Below the pieces are notes generated by a model that was not told the origin of the DNA, searched no databases, and saw only the letters and a list, made by a program, of their open reading frames with translations. 64,000 bases of DNA, taken from Shewanella canadensis (GTDB lineage Bacteria; Pseudomonadota; Gammaproteobacteria; Enterobacterales; Shewanellaceae). Below, one piece after another: positions 1-9,686 of the stretch. Positions within the stretch are counted from its first letter, which is position 1. Each line of letters starts with the position of its first letter. The stretch is taken from NCBI RefSeq assembly GCF_003966225.1, contig NZ_RXNU01000002.1, positions 496,001 to 560,000 of the forward strand, given 5' to 3'. Made by a program: the position numbers and the translations under genes.

Positions 1-824
1 CGCTTCACTTCGGTTCACTGGTAGCCGCAGTAGGCAGTTTTCTGCGAGCTCGATCTATGGGGGGTCAATGGTTGGTGCGAATTGAAGATATCGATCCCCC
101 CCGGGAAGTGCCGGGTAGCAGTGATGACATTTTGCGAACATTAGTCGCTTATGGTCTGGAATGGGACGGTGAGGTCTTATATCAGAGTCAGCGTCTCGAT
201 GCCTATCAGGCCAGGCTCGATAGTCTGATGTCCAACGATCTCGCTTACTATTGTCAATGCACACGCAAACAGATCCACGCTATGGGTGGGAGCTATGATG
301 GTCGCTGCGGCGCGCTGGAAACGCCTCTGGAAAGTGGGGCGATCAGAGTACGCAATACGATCGGCATAGATAAATTTCAAGACACATTAATGGGTGAGAT
401 ACACTTAGATAAAGCCTTCGCAAAAGAAGACTTTATTATAAAACGCAGTGATGGTCTCTACGCCTATCAATTGGCCGTAGTCATGGATGATGCATTTCAA
501 CAGATCACCGAAGTCGTTCGTGGCTGCGATCTGTTAGAGACCAGCTGCAGACAGGAGAGTCTGTTTGCACTATTTGGTTTAACCCCACCAACCTGGCTGC
601 ACCTTCCCTTAGTCTGCACTACACCCGGCATGAAGCTTTCGAAGCAGAACCATGCGCCGGCTATCGACATAGCTGAGCCACAGACGAGCCTGAATGCCGC
701 GCTTCAATTCTTAGGCCAGCCGCAGGTCGAGCCCAGACAAGAGATGAGACTGATGCTGGAGCAGGCCGTCTCACAATTTGATATCGAGCTCATTCCCAAG
801 CAAACCGAGATAATTCTCAGTTAA
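1..824 (+). CDS. gluQ: Glutamyl-Q tRNA(Asp) synthetase, 5' end cut off by the window
   Basis: Attaches glutamate to the queuosine base of tRNA-Asp in the cytosol; a truncated relative of GluRS without the anticodon-binding domain. The frame is open from base 3, before the first ATG at 57, and reads LHFGSLVAAVGSF there, which is the family's HxGS nucleotide-binding motif, so the true start lies upstream of the window. Further on are RIEDIDPPR, the zinc-binding segment CQC...YDGRC, and the KMSKS-like GMKLSKQ. The neighbour pcnB matches the enteric dksA-gluQ-pcnB-folK order. The family assignment is firm. Confidence 0.93.
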   Translation, partial: LHFGSLVAAVGSFLRARSMGGQWLVRIEDIDPPREVPGSSDDILRTLVAYGLEWDGEVLYQSQRLDAYQARLDSLMSNDLAYYCQCTRKQIHAMGGSYDGRCGALETPLESGAIRVRNTIGIDKFQDTLMGEIHLDKAFAKEDFIIKRSDGLYAYQLAVVMDDAFQQITEVVRGCDLLETSCRQESLFALFGLTPPTWLHLPLVCTTPGMKLSKQNHAPAIDIAEPQTSLNAALQFLGQPQVEPRQEMRLMLEQAVSQFDIELIPKQTEIILS

Positions 825-1096
825 ACACTTACCGTGACTTGGGCGCCCTCTCAAAAGTGTTCCTCAGCTCACATTACGGCAAACTGAAACACTTAAAACG
901 AAACAAAAACCACGAATATTGCGGTCGATAATTGATAGCTCTTCGGCGCTTTCGGCCGACTTTATCGGATCAATCATTAAAGATCGCAAAACAAATTCAA
1001 ATCTACGTGAGTCAATGGTGATCAATCGTATACTCATTGAGCCATATTTGAGTTATCATAGCCGACTTATTTTAAATCGCAGTTCAGTCCCCAGTT

Positions 1097-1110
1097 CGAG
1101 GTGTCCCATT
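1097..1110 (+). promoter_or_regulatory. Ribosome-binding site and AUU initiation codon of pcnB
   Basis: CGAGGTGTCCC precedes an in-frame ATT at 1108-1110. No ATG, GTG or TTG near this point fits the family's N-terminus. AUU initiation makes translation inefficient and sensitive to IF3, as known for E. coli pcnB and infC. The start is inferred from alignment from memory with the E. coli N-terminus (MFTRVANFCRK against IFRRISKFCKQ). Confidence 0.75.
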
Positions 1111-2505
1111 TTTCGCCGTATTAGCAAATTCTGTAAGCAGTTCTTTGATGACAGTCAAACAGCTGAAGAAACCACACAAACAGGCCTAAGTTTGGAGGTT
1201 GTCCCGAGACAAGATCACTCTATATCTCGCAGACAGATGAGCGAAAATGCCATAAAGGTATTATACCGATTGCATAAGTCCGGATTTAAGGCTTATCTCG
1301 TGGGTGGAGGTGTGCGTGACATCTTGTTGGGCCTACAGCCTAAAGATTTCGATGTGGTGACCAATGCCACGCCGGAAGAGATCAAGAAACTGTTCCGTAA
1401 CTGTCGACTCGTCGGTAGACGCTTCCGTCTGGCCCATATTGTCTTTGGCCGGGATGTCATCGAAGTCGCGACCCTGCGTGGTCACCATGTTGAACATGTC
1501 GAGCAGGTTTCAAAAACCAATGCCGAAGGCCGACTGCTACGCGATAATGTCTATGGCACCATAGATGAAGATGCGGAGCGTCGGGACTTCACCGTCAATG
1601 CGCTTTATTACGATATCAGTGACTTCTCTATACATAGCTATGGCGGCGGTCTGGAAGATCTAAAATCGAGAACCATCAGGTTAATCGGCGATCCTAACAC
1701 CCGCTATCGTGAAGATCCCGTACGTATGCTCAGAGCCGTCCGCTTTGCGACTAAGCTCGACATGACTATCGATAAAGGTGCGGCTGACCCTATCCATGAA
1801 TTGGCTCCACTGCTGAAAGATATTCCTGCAGCGCGCATGTATGAGGAGATACTCAAACTCTTCTTCAACGGCCAGGCAACAAATAACTTTACCATGATGC
1901 GTGAGTTTGGCTTGTTTGCGCCACTGTTCCCTCTGGTTGATTCACAACTAGCGGATGAGCCAGACGGCTTTGCGGCGAAAATGCTTCAGGCTGTTATGGA
2001 AAGTACCGATGCGAGAGTTCGCGCAGAGAAGACGGTAACCCCCGCATTCTTCTATGCCGCCATACTCTGGTATCCGTTGAGTCAACGTGCCGATGATATC
2101 GCACTGGAAAGCGGGCTAAGCCTATATGATGCATATAATGCAGCTATGGGTGATGTCATGGAACAGCAATGCCGAACTATCAGTATTCCGCGTCGTTTCA
2201 GCACTCCGGCAAAAGATATCTGGCAGTTACAACTTAGGTTCGACCGAAACCAAGGTACACGCGCATTTAAATTTATCGAGCATCCTAAATTCCGCGCGGC
2301 CTATGACCTACTCCTGTTGAGAGGGAGCGCCGAAGGTGGCTCAGTGGCGAAATCTGCCGCATGGTGGAAGAGCTTCGTCGAAGGTGGCGAAGAGCAGCGC
2401 AATGTCATCGCGCGCTCGGCAAACAAGGGCAGCCGTAACCGTAATTCGAACCAACGGAAACGTCGTAAGCCTGCATCGAAGAAAACGACGAATCCGGCAG
2501 AGTAA
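1108..2505 (+). CDS. pcnB: Poly(A) polymerase I, probable AUU start codon
   Basis: Adds 3' poly(A) tails to RNA and so promotes decay and plasmid copy-number control. Seen: the nucleotidyltransferase core with VGGGVRDILLG and KDFDV (metal-binding Asp pair), then NCRLVGRRFRLAH, and a basic Lys/Arg-rich C-terminus. The frame is open back to 919, but similarity to E. coli PcnB begins at IFRRISKFCK, whose first codon is ATT at 1108, with a GAGG ribosome-binding site a few bases upstream. E. coli pcnB is an established AUU-started gene, and starting here gives 465 residues, the family length. The stop overlaps the folK start (TAATG), so the two are translationally coupled. Confidence 0.9.
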   Translation: MFRRISKFCKQFFDDSQTAEETTQTGLSLEVVPRQDHSISRRQMSENAIKVLYRLHKSGFKAYLVGGGVRDILLGLQPKDFDVVTNATPEEIKKLFRNCRLVGRRFRLAHIVFGRDVIEVATLRGHHVEHVEQVSKTNAEGRLLRDNVYGTIDEDAERRDFTVNALYYDISDFSIHSYGGGLEDLKSRTIRLIGDPNTRYREDPVRMLRAVRFATKLDMTIDKGAADPIHELAPLLKDIPAARMYEEILKLFFNGQATNNFTMMREFGLFAPLFPLVDSQLADEPDGFAAKMLQAVMESTDARVRAEKTVTPAFFYAAILWYPLSQRADDIALESGLSLYDAYNAAMGDVMEQQCRTISIPRRFSTPAKDIWQLQLRFDRNQGTRAFKFIEHPKFRAAYDLLLLRGSAEGGSVAKSAAWWKSFVEGGEEQRNVIARSANKGSRNRNSNQRKRRKPASKKTTNPAE

Positions 2506-2996
2506 TGCCGTTAGTTTTTGTTGCTCTAGGGGCAAACCTAACCGACCCTGTGACTCAGCTCGATAACGCCTGTAAAGCGATTATCGAGCTGGCTTTATGC
2601 TCCTCAAATTCGACACTTCAAGTATCACCTTACTACCGTTCCGCTCCTATGGGAGAGGTGGTACAGCCCGATTACGTCAATGCCGTTGTTGGCTTTAATA
2701 CGACACTCGAACCTATCGAGTTGCTAGATGCACTGCAGAAAATTGAGAACGAGCAAGGCCGGGTGAGGCTGGAGCGCTGGGGTCCAAGAACCTTAGATCT
2801 CGATATTCTCCTGTATGACAATCAAACCATAGACTCTCCAAGACTCACTATCCCCCACTATGGAATGAAACAGCGAAGCTTCGTATTAGTCCCATTAGCC
2901 GATATCGCCCCCCAGCTTTTGCTTCCTTGTGGCACAAGACTAGAGCGACTGATAAATGCCGAATTGACCGCAGAATTAGAACAAATTGTCAGATAA
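2505..2996 (+). CDS. folK: 6-hydroxymethyl-7,8-dihydropterin pyrophosphokinase (HPPK)
   Basis: Transfers pyrophosphate from ATP to 6-hydroxymethyl-dihydropterin in folate synthesis. Seen: N-terminal [15 protein letters not shown], and the family signature [16 protein letters not shown] with the two metal-binding aspartates. At 163 residues it has the normal length. The ATG overlaps the last base of the pcnB stop codon (TAATG). Together with panB and panC downstream it forms a vitamin/cofactor cluster, an arrangement shared with enterics. Confidence 0.95.
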   Translation: MPLVFVALGANLTDPVTQLDNACKAIIELALCSSNSTLQVSPYYRSAPMGEVVQPDYVNAVVGFNTTLEPIELLDALQKIENEQGRVRLERWGPRTLDLDILLYDNQTIDSPRLTIPHYGMKQRSFVLVPLADIAPQLLLPCGTRLERLINAELTAELEQIVR

Positions 2997-3076
2997 GATT
3001 GAATTTGGCTCTGTGTTGGCATATAAAAGCACACTATCTAAGCGCTAATATAATTAATCGATTTAAGATCATCACT

Positions 3077-3871
3077 ATGTCTAAAATAACTAGCTCTACC
3101 CTGCTCAAATTTAAGCAGGAAGGTAAAAAGTTCACTGCACTCACAGCTTATGACGCAAGCTTTGCCAGCGCCTTCGATAGTGAAGGAATTGATGTACTGC
3201 TCGTTGGCGACTCTATGGGGATGGTGCTTCAAGGACATGATGATACGCTACCGGTAACGGTCGAAGATATTGCCTACCATACACGTTGTGTACGTCGCGG
3301 TATCGAGCGCTCCCTGCTTATCGCCGATATGCCTTTTATGAGCTACGCCACAAGCGAGCAAGCGATGACCAATGCCACCGTATTGATGCAAGCTGGCGCC
3401 AATATGGTCAAGCTTGAAGGCGGTCACTGGTTACTCGAAACCATCAGTAAACTCACCGAACGTGGCATTCCCGTCTGTGCCCACTTGGGGCTGACGCCAC
3501 AATCGGTTCACGTTTTCGGTGGGTTTAAAGTTCAGGGACGCGACTCAGATAATGCCCAACGTATCCTCGATGAGGCCAAGGCCATCGAAGCTGCTGGCGC
3601 TCAACTGCTCGTTGTCGAATGTATCCCGGCACCTCTCGCCAAGACAATCAGTGAAGCATTGACGATTCCGGTAATTGGCATCGGAGCCGGCGCAGACACC
3701 GATGGTCAGATATTAGTGATGCACGACGTGCTGGGGATCTCCAGCGGCTACATTCCTCGTTTCTCAAAGAATTACCTGAAGCAAACTGGTGAGATCCGCG
3801 AGGCTATCCGGGCTTATATCGACGAAGTTGCACAAGGTATCTTCCCTGGCAGCGACCACACTTTTAACTAA
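3077..3871 (+). CDS. panB: 3-methyl-2-oxobutanoate hydroxymethyltransferase
   Basis: First committed step of pantothenate synthesis: transfers a hydroxymethyl group from methylene-THF to ketoisovalerate, giving ketopantoate. The protein has LTAYDASFA near the N-terminus, [35 protein letters not shown] and [19 protein letters not shown], all PanB hallmarks. The frame is open upstream to 2927 (overlapping folK), but the ATG at 3077 ([10 protein letters not shown]) matches the family start and gives 264 residues, the same as E. coli PanB. About 80 bases separate it from folK. Confidence 0.95.
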   Translation: MSKITSSTLLKFKQEGKKFTALTAYDASFASAFDSEGIDVLLVGDSMGMVLQGHDDTLPVTVEDIAYHTRCVRRGIERSLLIADMPFMSYATSEQAMTNATVLMQAGANMVKLEGGHWLLETISKLTERGIPVCAHLGLTPQSVHVFGGFKVQGRDSDNAQRILDEAKAIEAAGAQLLVVECIPAPLAKTISEALTIPVIGIGAGADTDGQILVMHDVLGISSGYIPRFSKNYLKQTGEIREAIRAYIDEVAQGIFPGSDHTFN

Positions 3872-3925
3872 TCTCACGCTTACTCAGCCGCTTGTGAGCC
3901 CTAAGATTCACTAGCGGTTTGACTT

Positions 3926-3941
3926 GAGCGCATATGCGCTC
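3926..3941. other. Perfect 16-bp palindrome between panB and panC
   Basis: GAGCGCATATGCGCTC lies in the 118-base gap between panB and panC. It may form a small hairpin affecting read-through or decay of the panBC transcript. There is no T-run, so it is not a classic terminator. Confidence 0.4.
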
Positions 3942-3989
3942 TGATGAGTCGCAAGCATGTTAAGCAAAACAAAATAGTGCAGAGTTACT

Positions 3990-4835
3990 ATGATCACCAC
4001 TCAAGAAATCAGTCAGATCCGTCAGCAAGTTCGTGCATGGCATGCAAAAGGCGAAACCGTCGCATTTGTTCCCACTATGGGCAATCTGCATCTGGGTCAC
4101 ATCACACTCATTAAAGAAGCCGTCAAACGTGCCGATCACGTTGTCGCTTCAATCTTCGTCAATCCGATGCAGTTTGGTCAGAACGAAGATCTCGATGCTT
4201 ACCCGAGAACATTAACGGTCGATCAGCAAGCCTTAACCGAAGCAGGAGCTGAGCTACTCTTCACTCCTACACCGGAGATAATCTATCCCAAAGGGATGGA
4301 GCAGCAGAGCTTTGTCGAGGTGCCCAACATCGGCGAGCAACTGTGTGGTGCGAGCCGTCCGGGACATTTTCGTGGCGTCGCCACAGTGGTCTGTAAGCTG
4401 TTTAATATCGTCCAGCCCGATATTGCCCTCTTCGGTCGTAAAGATTTCCAACAACTGCTGGTGATCGAGACCATGGTGGCAGATCTCTCTATGCCTATTG
4501 AGATAATTGGCGTCGACACCATACGTGAAGCCTCAGGCTTAGCCATGAGTTCGCGTAATGGCTACCTCAGCCAGGACCAAAAAGATAAGGCGGCGACGCT
4601 TAAGCAAACCATGGACACCATGTCTGTAGCAATACAGCAAGGCGAGTCGATTGCCAATGCGATTCAAAGCGGCAATAGCCAACTGTGTGAGGCAGGATTC
4701 AAACCTGATTACCTCGAGATACGCAGTACATCTGACCTGTCACCGGCATCCGGCGAAGATTCTTCACTAGTCATACTCGCTGCGGCCTACATGGGCGATA
4801 CTCGCCTAATAGATAACCTCTGCTTCACTCGCTAA
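3990..4835 (+). CDS. panC: Pantothenate synthetase
   Basis: Condenses pantoate with beta-alanine using ATP to give pantothenate. Seen: [10 protein letters not shown], the HIGH-type nucleotide motif near residue 28-37; FVNPMQFG; the central GRKDFQQL; and SSRNGYL, the KMSKS-like loop. The 281-residue length is typical. It is co-directional with panB 118 bases upstream. panD is not in the window. A GC-rich hairpin follows at 4854-4872. Confidence 0.96.
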   Translation: MITTQEISQIRQQVRAWHAKGETVAFVPTMGNLHLGHITLIKEAVKRADHVVASIFVNPMQFGQNEDLDAYPRTLTVDQQALTEAGAELLFTPTPEIIYPKGMEQQSFVEVPNIGEQLCGASRPGHFRGVATVVCKLFNIVQPDIALFGRKDFQQLLVIETMVADLSMPIEIIGVDTIREASGLAMSSRNGYLSQDQKDKAATLKQTMDTMSVAIQQGESIANAIQSGNSQLCEAGFKPDYLEIRSTSDLSPASGEDSSLVILAAAYMGDTRLIDNLCFTR

Positions 4836-4853
4836 ATAATTACTGCACTATCG

Positions 4854-4872
4854 AGGGCACGTTTCGTGCCCT
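4854..4872 (+). terminator. Hairpin after panC
   Basis: AGGGCAC and GTGCCCT form a 7-bp stem with loop GTTTC, 18 bases past the panC stop. No clear T-run follows, so intrinsic termination is uncertain; it may protect the 3' end instead. Confidence 0.4.
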
Positions 4873-5086
4873 GCTTAGCCCTGCATTTCCTGATAGCTAT
4901 TTCTCTCACGATTTTCTTATTAATCCGGCTAAGCATAGACGCAACTCATCCTCAAAACACTGGTTTTATCAAGCAAGTTACGCCATAGTAGTATGCATAA
5001 AAGTAATCATAAATAAGGCTGAATGGATGTTCGAATAATACTCAGGTATTTTTCGATATACAGCCGGAAAACATGACACTCACCCT

Positions 5087-5647
5087 ATGAGTGAGTCGAA
5101 AGCTGAACAGAGGATGTGTAGCCTGATGGCAAGAGTGATACCCATTATTTTTATCGGTCTGACTTTTTCAGGCCTGCTATTACCCGGCACTGCAGTGGCT
5201 GGTAGCATTTTTAAATGTATTAAGGATGACAAGGTCGTCTTTAGCCAAACCACCTGTCCGAAAGAGTTCAGTCAGCACCAGATCGAATATGATCTGGGGA
5301 TCACCACAGAGATCGATTCAGATAAACCCCAAAGTTTTATCGATCCTCTATCTGCACTGCTCGATATGAAAACTATCTCGAAAGAGAAGCTGATGCAGCT
5401 GATCAACGGAGAGATGTACCGTTTAAAGCAGGAAAACAGCTATTTCGATATATTGAGAGCCAGCGAGATTCAGAAGATTGAGCGAAAGCGTTACTGGCAG
5501 AAACATGAAAAAGATGACCCCGAGTACCTTAAAGAGTTAAAGGAGATGCACCTCTATTTCAATGAGCTTATCTCGAATAACCAGAAGAGCATAGATCTCC
5601 TGCAAGAGCGCAAGGCGCTGATAGAAGCCGAAGTGGAGCCGCAATAA
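5087..5647 (+). CDS. DUF4124-type exported protein
   Basis: Function unknown. The N-terminus carries a hydrophobic stretch (IPIIFIGLTFSGLLLP) ending in a signal-peptidase-like AVAG. Next comes a short DUF4124-like segment (IFKCIKDDKVVFSQTTCP) with two cysteines, then a charged, probably coiled-coil tail rich in Glu/Lys. It is probably periplasmic. An alternative start at 5126 (MARVIPI) would give a tidier signal peptide. The gene stands alone between panC and another small gene in the same direction. Confidence 0.65.
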   Translation: MSESKAEQRMCSLMARVIPIIFIGLTFSGLLLPGTAVAGSIFKCIKDDKVVFSQTTCPKEFSQHQIEYDLGITTEIDSDKPQSFIDPLSALLDMKTISKEKLMQLINGEMYRLKQENSYFDILRASEIQKIERKRYWQKHEKDDPEYLKELKEMHLYFNELISNNQKSIDLLQERKALIEAEVEPQ

Positions 5648-5772
5648 ACAGTTGCGGGCTGCGAGCCACGAGCAATCAGCCACGGCATGCTTTTCGCGAC
5701 TCGAGACTTTCTTAGCTCTGTCTTTAACTCGTGGCTTTCCCTTACTCAAAAACAGAAGCATTCAACATTTCG

Positions 5773-6189
5773 ATGAAAAAACTCACTTATCTCACTCTTT
5801 TTATTACAGGCTTACTCCTGGGCTCCCTCCTATCCTATTTCACGCTGCAAAAGATCATCGCCAGTCGAGGCGGCATGGGGATGCACGGTTTTGTCGATAC
5901 TGCACATGCAGTACTTAATATGCCAGAAGTGATGGATCTGCTCGTTTGTAGCAAACTCGCCATGAGTAATGGCCATAAAATCGATAACATGCGCCTCAAC
6001 CTCACGTTAAATGAGCAACTTAAACCTATGGATAATGGCGAGATGCGTGCCTTATTCGTGTTGATTTACGTGAAGGGGTACGCCTTCGGAATCGCCGACG
6101 CTATTGCAGATAAAGCCACCGCCTTCGAGCAATATAGCTGCAACAGTCAATATCCTTGGCTGCTCAAAGAAAGTAAGAAAAACAAGTAA
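5773..6189 (+). CDS. Unknown single-pass membrane protein
   Basis: Not recognised. An N-terminal anchor (LTLFITGLLLGSLLSYFTL) is followed by about 110 residues that probably face the periplasm. The frame is open from 5731, but MKKLTYL at 5773 is the more natural start for a membrane anchor. No clear Shine-Dalgarno is seen at either start. The stop is 12 bases before the next gene, so the two probably form an operon. Confidence 0.6.
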   Translation: MKKLTYLTLFITGLLLGSLLSYFTLQKIIASRGGMGMHGFVDTAHAVLNMPEVMDLLVCSKLAMSNGHKIDNMRLNLTLNEQLKPMDNGEMRALFVLIYVKGYAFGIADAIADKATAFEQYSCNSQYPWLLKESKKNK

Positions 6190-6201
6190 TAAGAAGACGA
6201 T

Positions 6202-6567
6202 ATGAACCATGACGAGAACAGGCATATTCAGTGGCCAGCAATACTCATTCAAGAAGAACAAGCCGAGCTCGTCTATCTTGCATCGGAGCAAGAGTGGCGA
6301 CTTGAGGAACAGAACCACATAGAGGAAATGAGTCGTCTTTTAGACGCATCGGGCGTCACCTATAATCTCTCCTTGGCGCAGCGTGCTCAATTGAAGCCAG
6401 ACACGCGACTAAGCTGGCAAGTATCGGATGAACCTCTGTGTTTACCTCAGGTATTGGCTTTGGTCAGAGTGCATGCCAGTGTGTCAGGTCACTGCTGCAC
6501 CGCCAAGCTGGGGGCTGAAACTATGGAGCAGGTTTTTGAGATAATGAAATATATAGAAGAAAACTAA
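6202..6567 (+). CDS. Small cytosolic protein, possibly DUF4144
   Basis: A 121-residue soluble acidic protein with no signal or membrane segment, followed by tail-to-tail yadH. The middle (LSLAQRAQLKPDTRLSWQV) and the C-terminal VSGHCCTAKLGA segment recall the DUF4144 family of Shewanella and relatives. This match is from memory and not certain. Function is unknown. A weak AAGAAG site precedes the ATG. Confidence 0.6.
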   Translation: MNHDENRHIQWPAILIQEEQAELVYLASEQEWRLEEQNHIEEMSRLLDASGVTYNLSLAQRAQLKPDTRLSWQVSDEPLCLPQVLALVRVHASVSGHCCTAKLGAETMEQVFEIMKYIEEN

Positions 6568-6631
6568 AGGTTCGGGATCCAGAAAAAGGAGCCAGATATG
6601 ACTCCCACCGAAACTCTAATCTTCTAACCTT

Positions 6632-7408
6632 CTAGCTACGTAAACCTATGCCACGGCTGATCAGATAATACGCCAGACTCCACAAGCCGACACAGAAGCC
6701 CACCATAACGGCAATCGAAAACGGCACACTGATATCGGCGTAGCCTAAGAAGCCGTAACGAAACACATTAATCATGTAAACCACGGGGTTCAGTGCCGAC
6801 ACACCTTGCCAGAAATCGGGTAACAGGGATAGGGAGTAGAACACACCACCGAGATAGGTGAGCGGCGTTAACACAAAGGTTGGCACAATACTGATATCAT
6901 CATAACTCTTTGCAAATATAGCATTGATTAAGCCACCCAGCGCGAACAGAATCGAGGTAAGCAGCACTGTTATCGCCACTAAGCCCGCGTGATGCAAAGA
7001 GATATCGACGAAGAACATAGCGACTCCGGTCACTATGCTACCCACGCACAGCCCCCGCGCAACACCTCCACCCACATAACCGGCAATAATCACATAATGA
7101 GGCACCGGGGCAACAATCAACTCTTCGAGGTTACGCTGAAACTTGGCGCTGAAAAATGATGAAGCCACATTAGAGTAAGAGGCTGTGATCACCGCCATCA
7201 TAATCAAGCCCGGCGCGATAAACTCCATATAGGTGACACCACCCATCTCACCGATCCGCTTACCGACCAGGTTACCGAATATCAGGAAGTAGAGCGTCAT
7301 ACTGATGGCCGGAGGTACCAGAGTCTGTATCCAGATCCGAGTGAAACGATTAACCTCTTTGGTTAAAATACTCTTAAATGCCGTGGCATAAAGCGCTCTC
7401 ATATTCAT
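6632..7408 (-). CDS. yadH: ABC-2 type transporter permease YadH
   Basis: Membrane half of an ABC exporter of the ABC-2/DrrB type. About six membrane segments, the start MRALYATAFKSILTKEVNRF and the central LEELIVAPVP segment are typical. Its start overlaps the stop of the ATPase gene upstream by four bases, so the two are coupled. The E. coli yadGH pair is also near hpt and pan genes. Substrate unknown. Confidence 0.9.
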   Translation of the reverse strand: MNMRALYATAFKSILTKEVNRFTRIWIQTLVPPAISMTLYFLIFGNLVGKRIGEMGGVTYMEFIAPGLIMMAVITASYSNVASSFFSAKFQRNLEELIVAPVPHYVIIAGYVGGGVARGLCVGSIVTGVAMFFVDISLHHAGLVAITVLLTSILFALGGLINAIFAKSYDDISIVPTFVLTPLTYLGGVFYSLSLLPDFWQGVSALNPVVYMINVFRYGFLGYADISVPFSIAVMVGFCVGLWSLAYYLISRGIGLRS

Positions 7409-8364
7409 AATGCCACTCCTTTATCCTGAGGTTGCTGATGCTTACCTTTCTCTACCAGCTCCACAAACAGCTCCTCTAAACGGTTGGCCTTATTGCGCAT
7501 CGACAACACCTCGAGCCCTTGCTCGCTGAGTTGAGTAAATACCGCATTAAGACTCTGATCTTTCTCTACATCGACCTCTAAGGTATGAGCATCGCTTAAA
7601 CGGCAGATGAACCCCTTAAGCATTGGCGTCTCTGTGAGATCCGTGCTCAGGTCGAGCACAAAGGTTTCAAGATTTAAACGGCTCAGTAACGACTTCATAC
7701 TGGTGCACTCAACCAAGATACCTTTATCGATAATACCGATATTACGGCAAAGCATCTCAGCCTCTTCCAGATAGTGAGTCGTCAGAATAATCGTCACTCC
7801 TTCGGCATTAAGCTCCGTCAGGAAGGTCCACATCGAACGTCTGAGCTCAATGTCGACACCCGCCGTCGGTTCATCGAGAATAAGCAGCTTTGGCTCATGC
7901 ATCAGCGCTCTGGCAATCATTAAACGACGCTTCATGCCACCGGACAGTGTCCGTGAGGGACTGTTACGCTTTTCCCAAAGATCCAATTGGGTCAAATACT
8001 TCTCGGCGCGCTCGAGGGCGACAGCCTTGGTCACACCGTAATAACCCGCCTGATTGACCACTATCTGCAGAACAGTTTCAAACTGGTTGAAGTTAAACTC
8101 CTGTGGCACCAAACCGATACAGAGCTTAGCCAACTCCAGCTCACTGTCGATATCGTGCTCAAACACAGACACCTTACCTTCACTCTTCTGCACCAGCGAG
8201 CTAATCACACCTATGGTCGTCGACTTACCCGCACCATTAGGGCCGAGTAGCGCAAAAAAATCGCCCTTTTTAACCTTAAGGCTAATTCCTTTTACCGCTT
8301 CGACTCCACCTTTATAGGTTTTCTTCAGCGAGTCGATAACTAATGCGTTCTCTGTATTTAACAT
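7405..8364 (-). CDS. yadG: ABC transporter ATP-binding protein YadG
   Basis: Cytosolic ATPase partner of YadH. Seen: Walker A GPNGAGKST, signature LSGGM, Walker B LLILDEPTAG and the switch histidine in LTTHYLEEAE. The open frame runs back to 8472 and would overlap hpt. The ATG at 8364 (MLNTENALVI) has a GGAAG site upstream and gives 319 residues, close to E. coli YadG. Confidence 0.93.
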   Translation of the reverse strand: MLNTENALVIDSLKKTYKGGVEAVKGISLKVKKGDFFALLGPNGAGKSTTIGVISSLVQKSEGKVSVFEHDIDSELELAKLCIGLVPQEFNFNQFETVLQIVVNQAGYYGVTKAVALERAEKYLTQLDLWEKRNSPSRTLSGGMKRRLMIARALMHEPKLLILDEPTAGVDIELRRSMWTFLTELNAEGVTIILTTHYLEEAEMLCRNIGIIDKGILVECTSMKSLLSRLNLETFVLDLSTDLTETPMLKGFICRLSDAHTLEVDVEKDQSLNAVFTQLSEQGLEVLSMRNKANRLEELFVELVEKGKHQQPQDKGVAL

Positions 8365-8446
8365 TTTTCTTCCAGTGCAGTAAACCGATATCTGTATAAC
8401 GAAAAACTCCCGCCAGTTGCGGGAGTTAATGATAAAGCGAGCGAGC

Positions 8447-8977
8447 TTATTCTTGCGGGATAACCTTCGCAATGTAAGGCAGGTTTCGATACTGCTCGGC
8501 GTAATCGATACCGTAACCTACGATAAACTCATCCGGGATGGTAAAGCCGATAAAATCGACTGGCACATCAATTTCACGACGCTCAGGCTTATCGAGCAAG
8601 GTACATAGCGCCAGACTCTTAGGCTCACGGAGTAAAAGCATCTCACGGATCTTATTGAGGGTGTTACCCGAGTCGATTAGGTCTTCGACGATAAGCACGT
8701 CGCGTCCCTGGATATCCGATTGCACGTCTTTAAGAATTTTAACTTCACGTGTACTGGTCATCGCATTGCCGTAACTGGATACCGACATGAAATCGATCTC
8801 AACATGGCCTTTAATACGGCGACAAAGATCAGCCATAAACACAACTGAGCCTTTCAACAAACCCACCATTAACAGGCGCTCGCTGTTAGCATAATGAGCA
8901 TTGATCTGCTCGGCTAACAGATCCAGTTTCTCGTCTATCTCTTGGGTAGAGATCATCTCTTCGATGGTGTGTTTCAT
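8447..8977 (-). CDS. hpt: Hypoxanthine phosphoribosyltransferase
   Basis: Purine salvage: converts hypoxanthine (and guanine weakly) with PRPP to IMP. Seen: the PRPP loop [14 protein letters not shown], the early [12 protein letters not shown] loop, and [26 protein letters not shown] near the C-terminus. At 176 residues it has the usual length. It begins 18 bases after the ubiX stop, suggesting co-transcription with mpl-ubiX. Confidence 0.95.
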   Translation of the reverse strand: MKHTIEEMISTQEIDEKLDLLAEQINAHYANSERLLMVGLLKGSVVFMADLCRRIKGHVEIDFMSVSSYGNAMTSTREVKILKDVQSDIQGRDVLIVEDLIDSGNTLNKIREMLLLREPKSLALCTLLDKPERREIDVPVDFIGFTIPDEFIVGYGIDYAEQYRNLPYIAKVIPQE

Positions 8978-8995
8978 AGTACTCTCAACATAGTC

Positions 8996-9655
8996 TTAAT
9001 TGTCGCTGTCACTGGCACTATGCTTATCATAGCCCCAGCGATTCGTTAATTCGTGTTCAACGCCCAAATGGTCAAGTATCCGGGCGACCATGAAGTTTAC
9101 CAGATCTTGTATCGATTTGGGATCATGATAAAAGCCCGGAGCCGCAGGCATAATGGTCGCACCCAGACGAGAGAGCGACAACATATGCTCTAAATGTATA
9201 GAACTAAAGGGGGTTTCTCTGGGAACCAAGATCAATTGACCGCGCTCTTTTATGACCACATCGGCGGCACGTTCGAGCAAACTATTGCTCATTCCGGTTG
9301 CCACGGCCGCTAACGTTCCCGTACTACAGGGACAGATCACCATCTGCTTAGGTGCAGCCGATCCTGAGGCCGGAGGGGAGAACCACTCCTCCTTGCCCAG
9401 AACATGCAGCATTCCGGTGGTTTCGACGCCCTGTTCACTAAATAGCTCGAGCAGTTGGTCTCTTGCCTTGTCACTGTTAGCACTCAACTGCAAGCCATGC
9501 TCGGTAGCCATCACTATTCTGGCGGCAGAGGAGATCATCAGGAACACCTGATAATCGGCAGCAAGCAGACACTCCAGCAGCTTAAGGCCGTAAGGTGCCC
9601 CCGAGGCGCCGGTCCAGGCCAGACTGATAGATTTAGTTTTTCTTGGGTAACTCAT
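8996..9655 (-). CDS. ubiX: Flavin prenyltransferase UbiX
   Basis: Makes the prenylated FMN cofactor used by the decarboxylase UbiD in ubiquinone synthesis. Seen: N-terminal [19 protein letters not shown] (flavin phosphate loop), [20 protein letters not shown], and the [19 protein letters not shown] segment, which contains prenyl-phosphate-binding residues. The 219-residue length fits. It follows mpl by about 30 bases. Confidence 0.95.
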   Translation of the reverse strand: MSYPRKTKSISLAWTGASGAPYGLKLLECLLAADYQVFLMISSAARIVMATEHGLQLSANSDKARDQLLELFSEQGVETTGMLHVLGKEEWFSPPASGSAAPKQMVICPCSTGTLAAVATGMSNSLLERAADVVIKERGQLILVPRETPFSSIHLEHMLSLSRLGATIMPAAPGFYHDPKSIQDLVNFMVARILDHLGVEHELTNRWGYDKHSASDSDN

Positions 9656-9686
9656 TTAAAAATCTCAATTTACAAGAACCTAGATA

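Noticed and set aside
919-1107. 63 extra N-terminal codons on pcnB from the first ordinary start codon
   Set aside because: The segment does not resemble PcnB, and the family N-terminus aligns from the ATT at 1108 with a ribosome-binding site.
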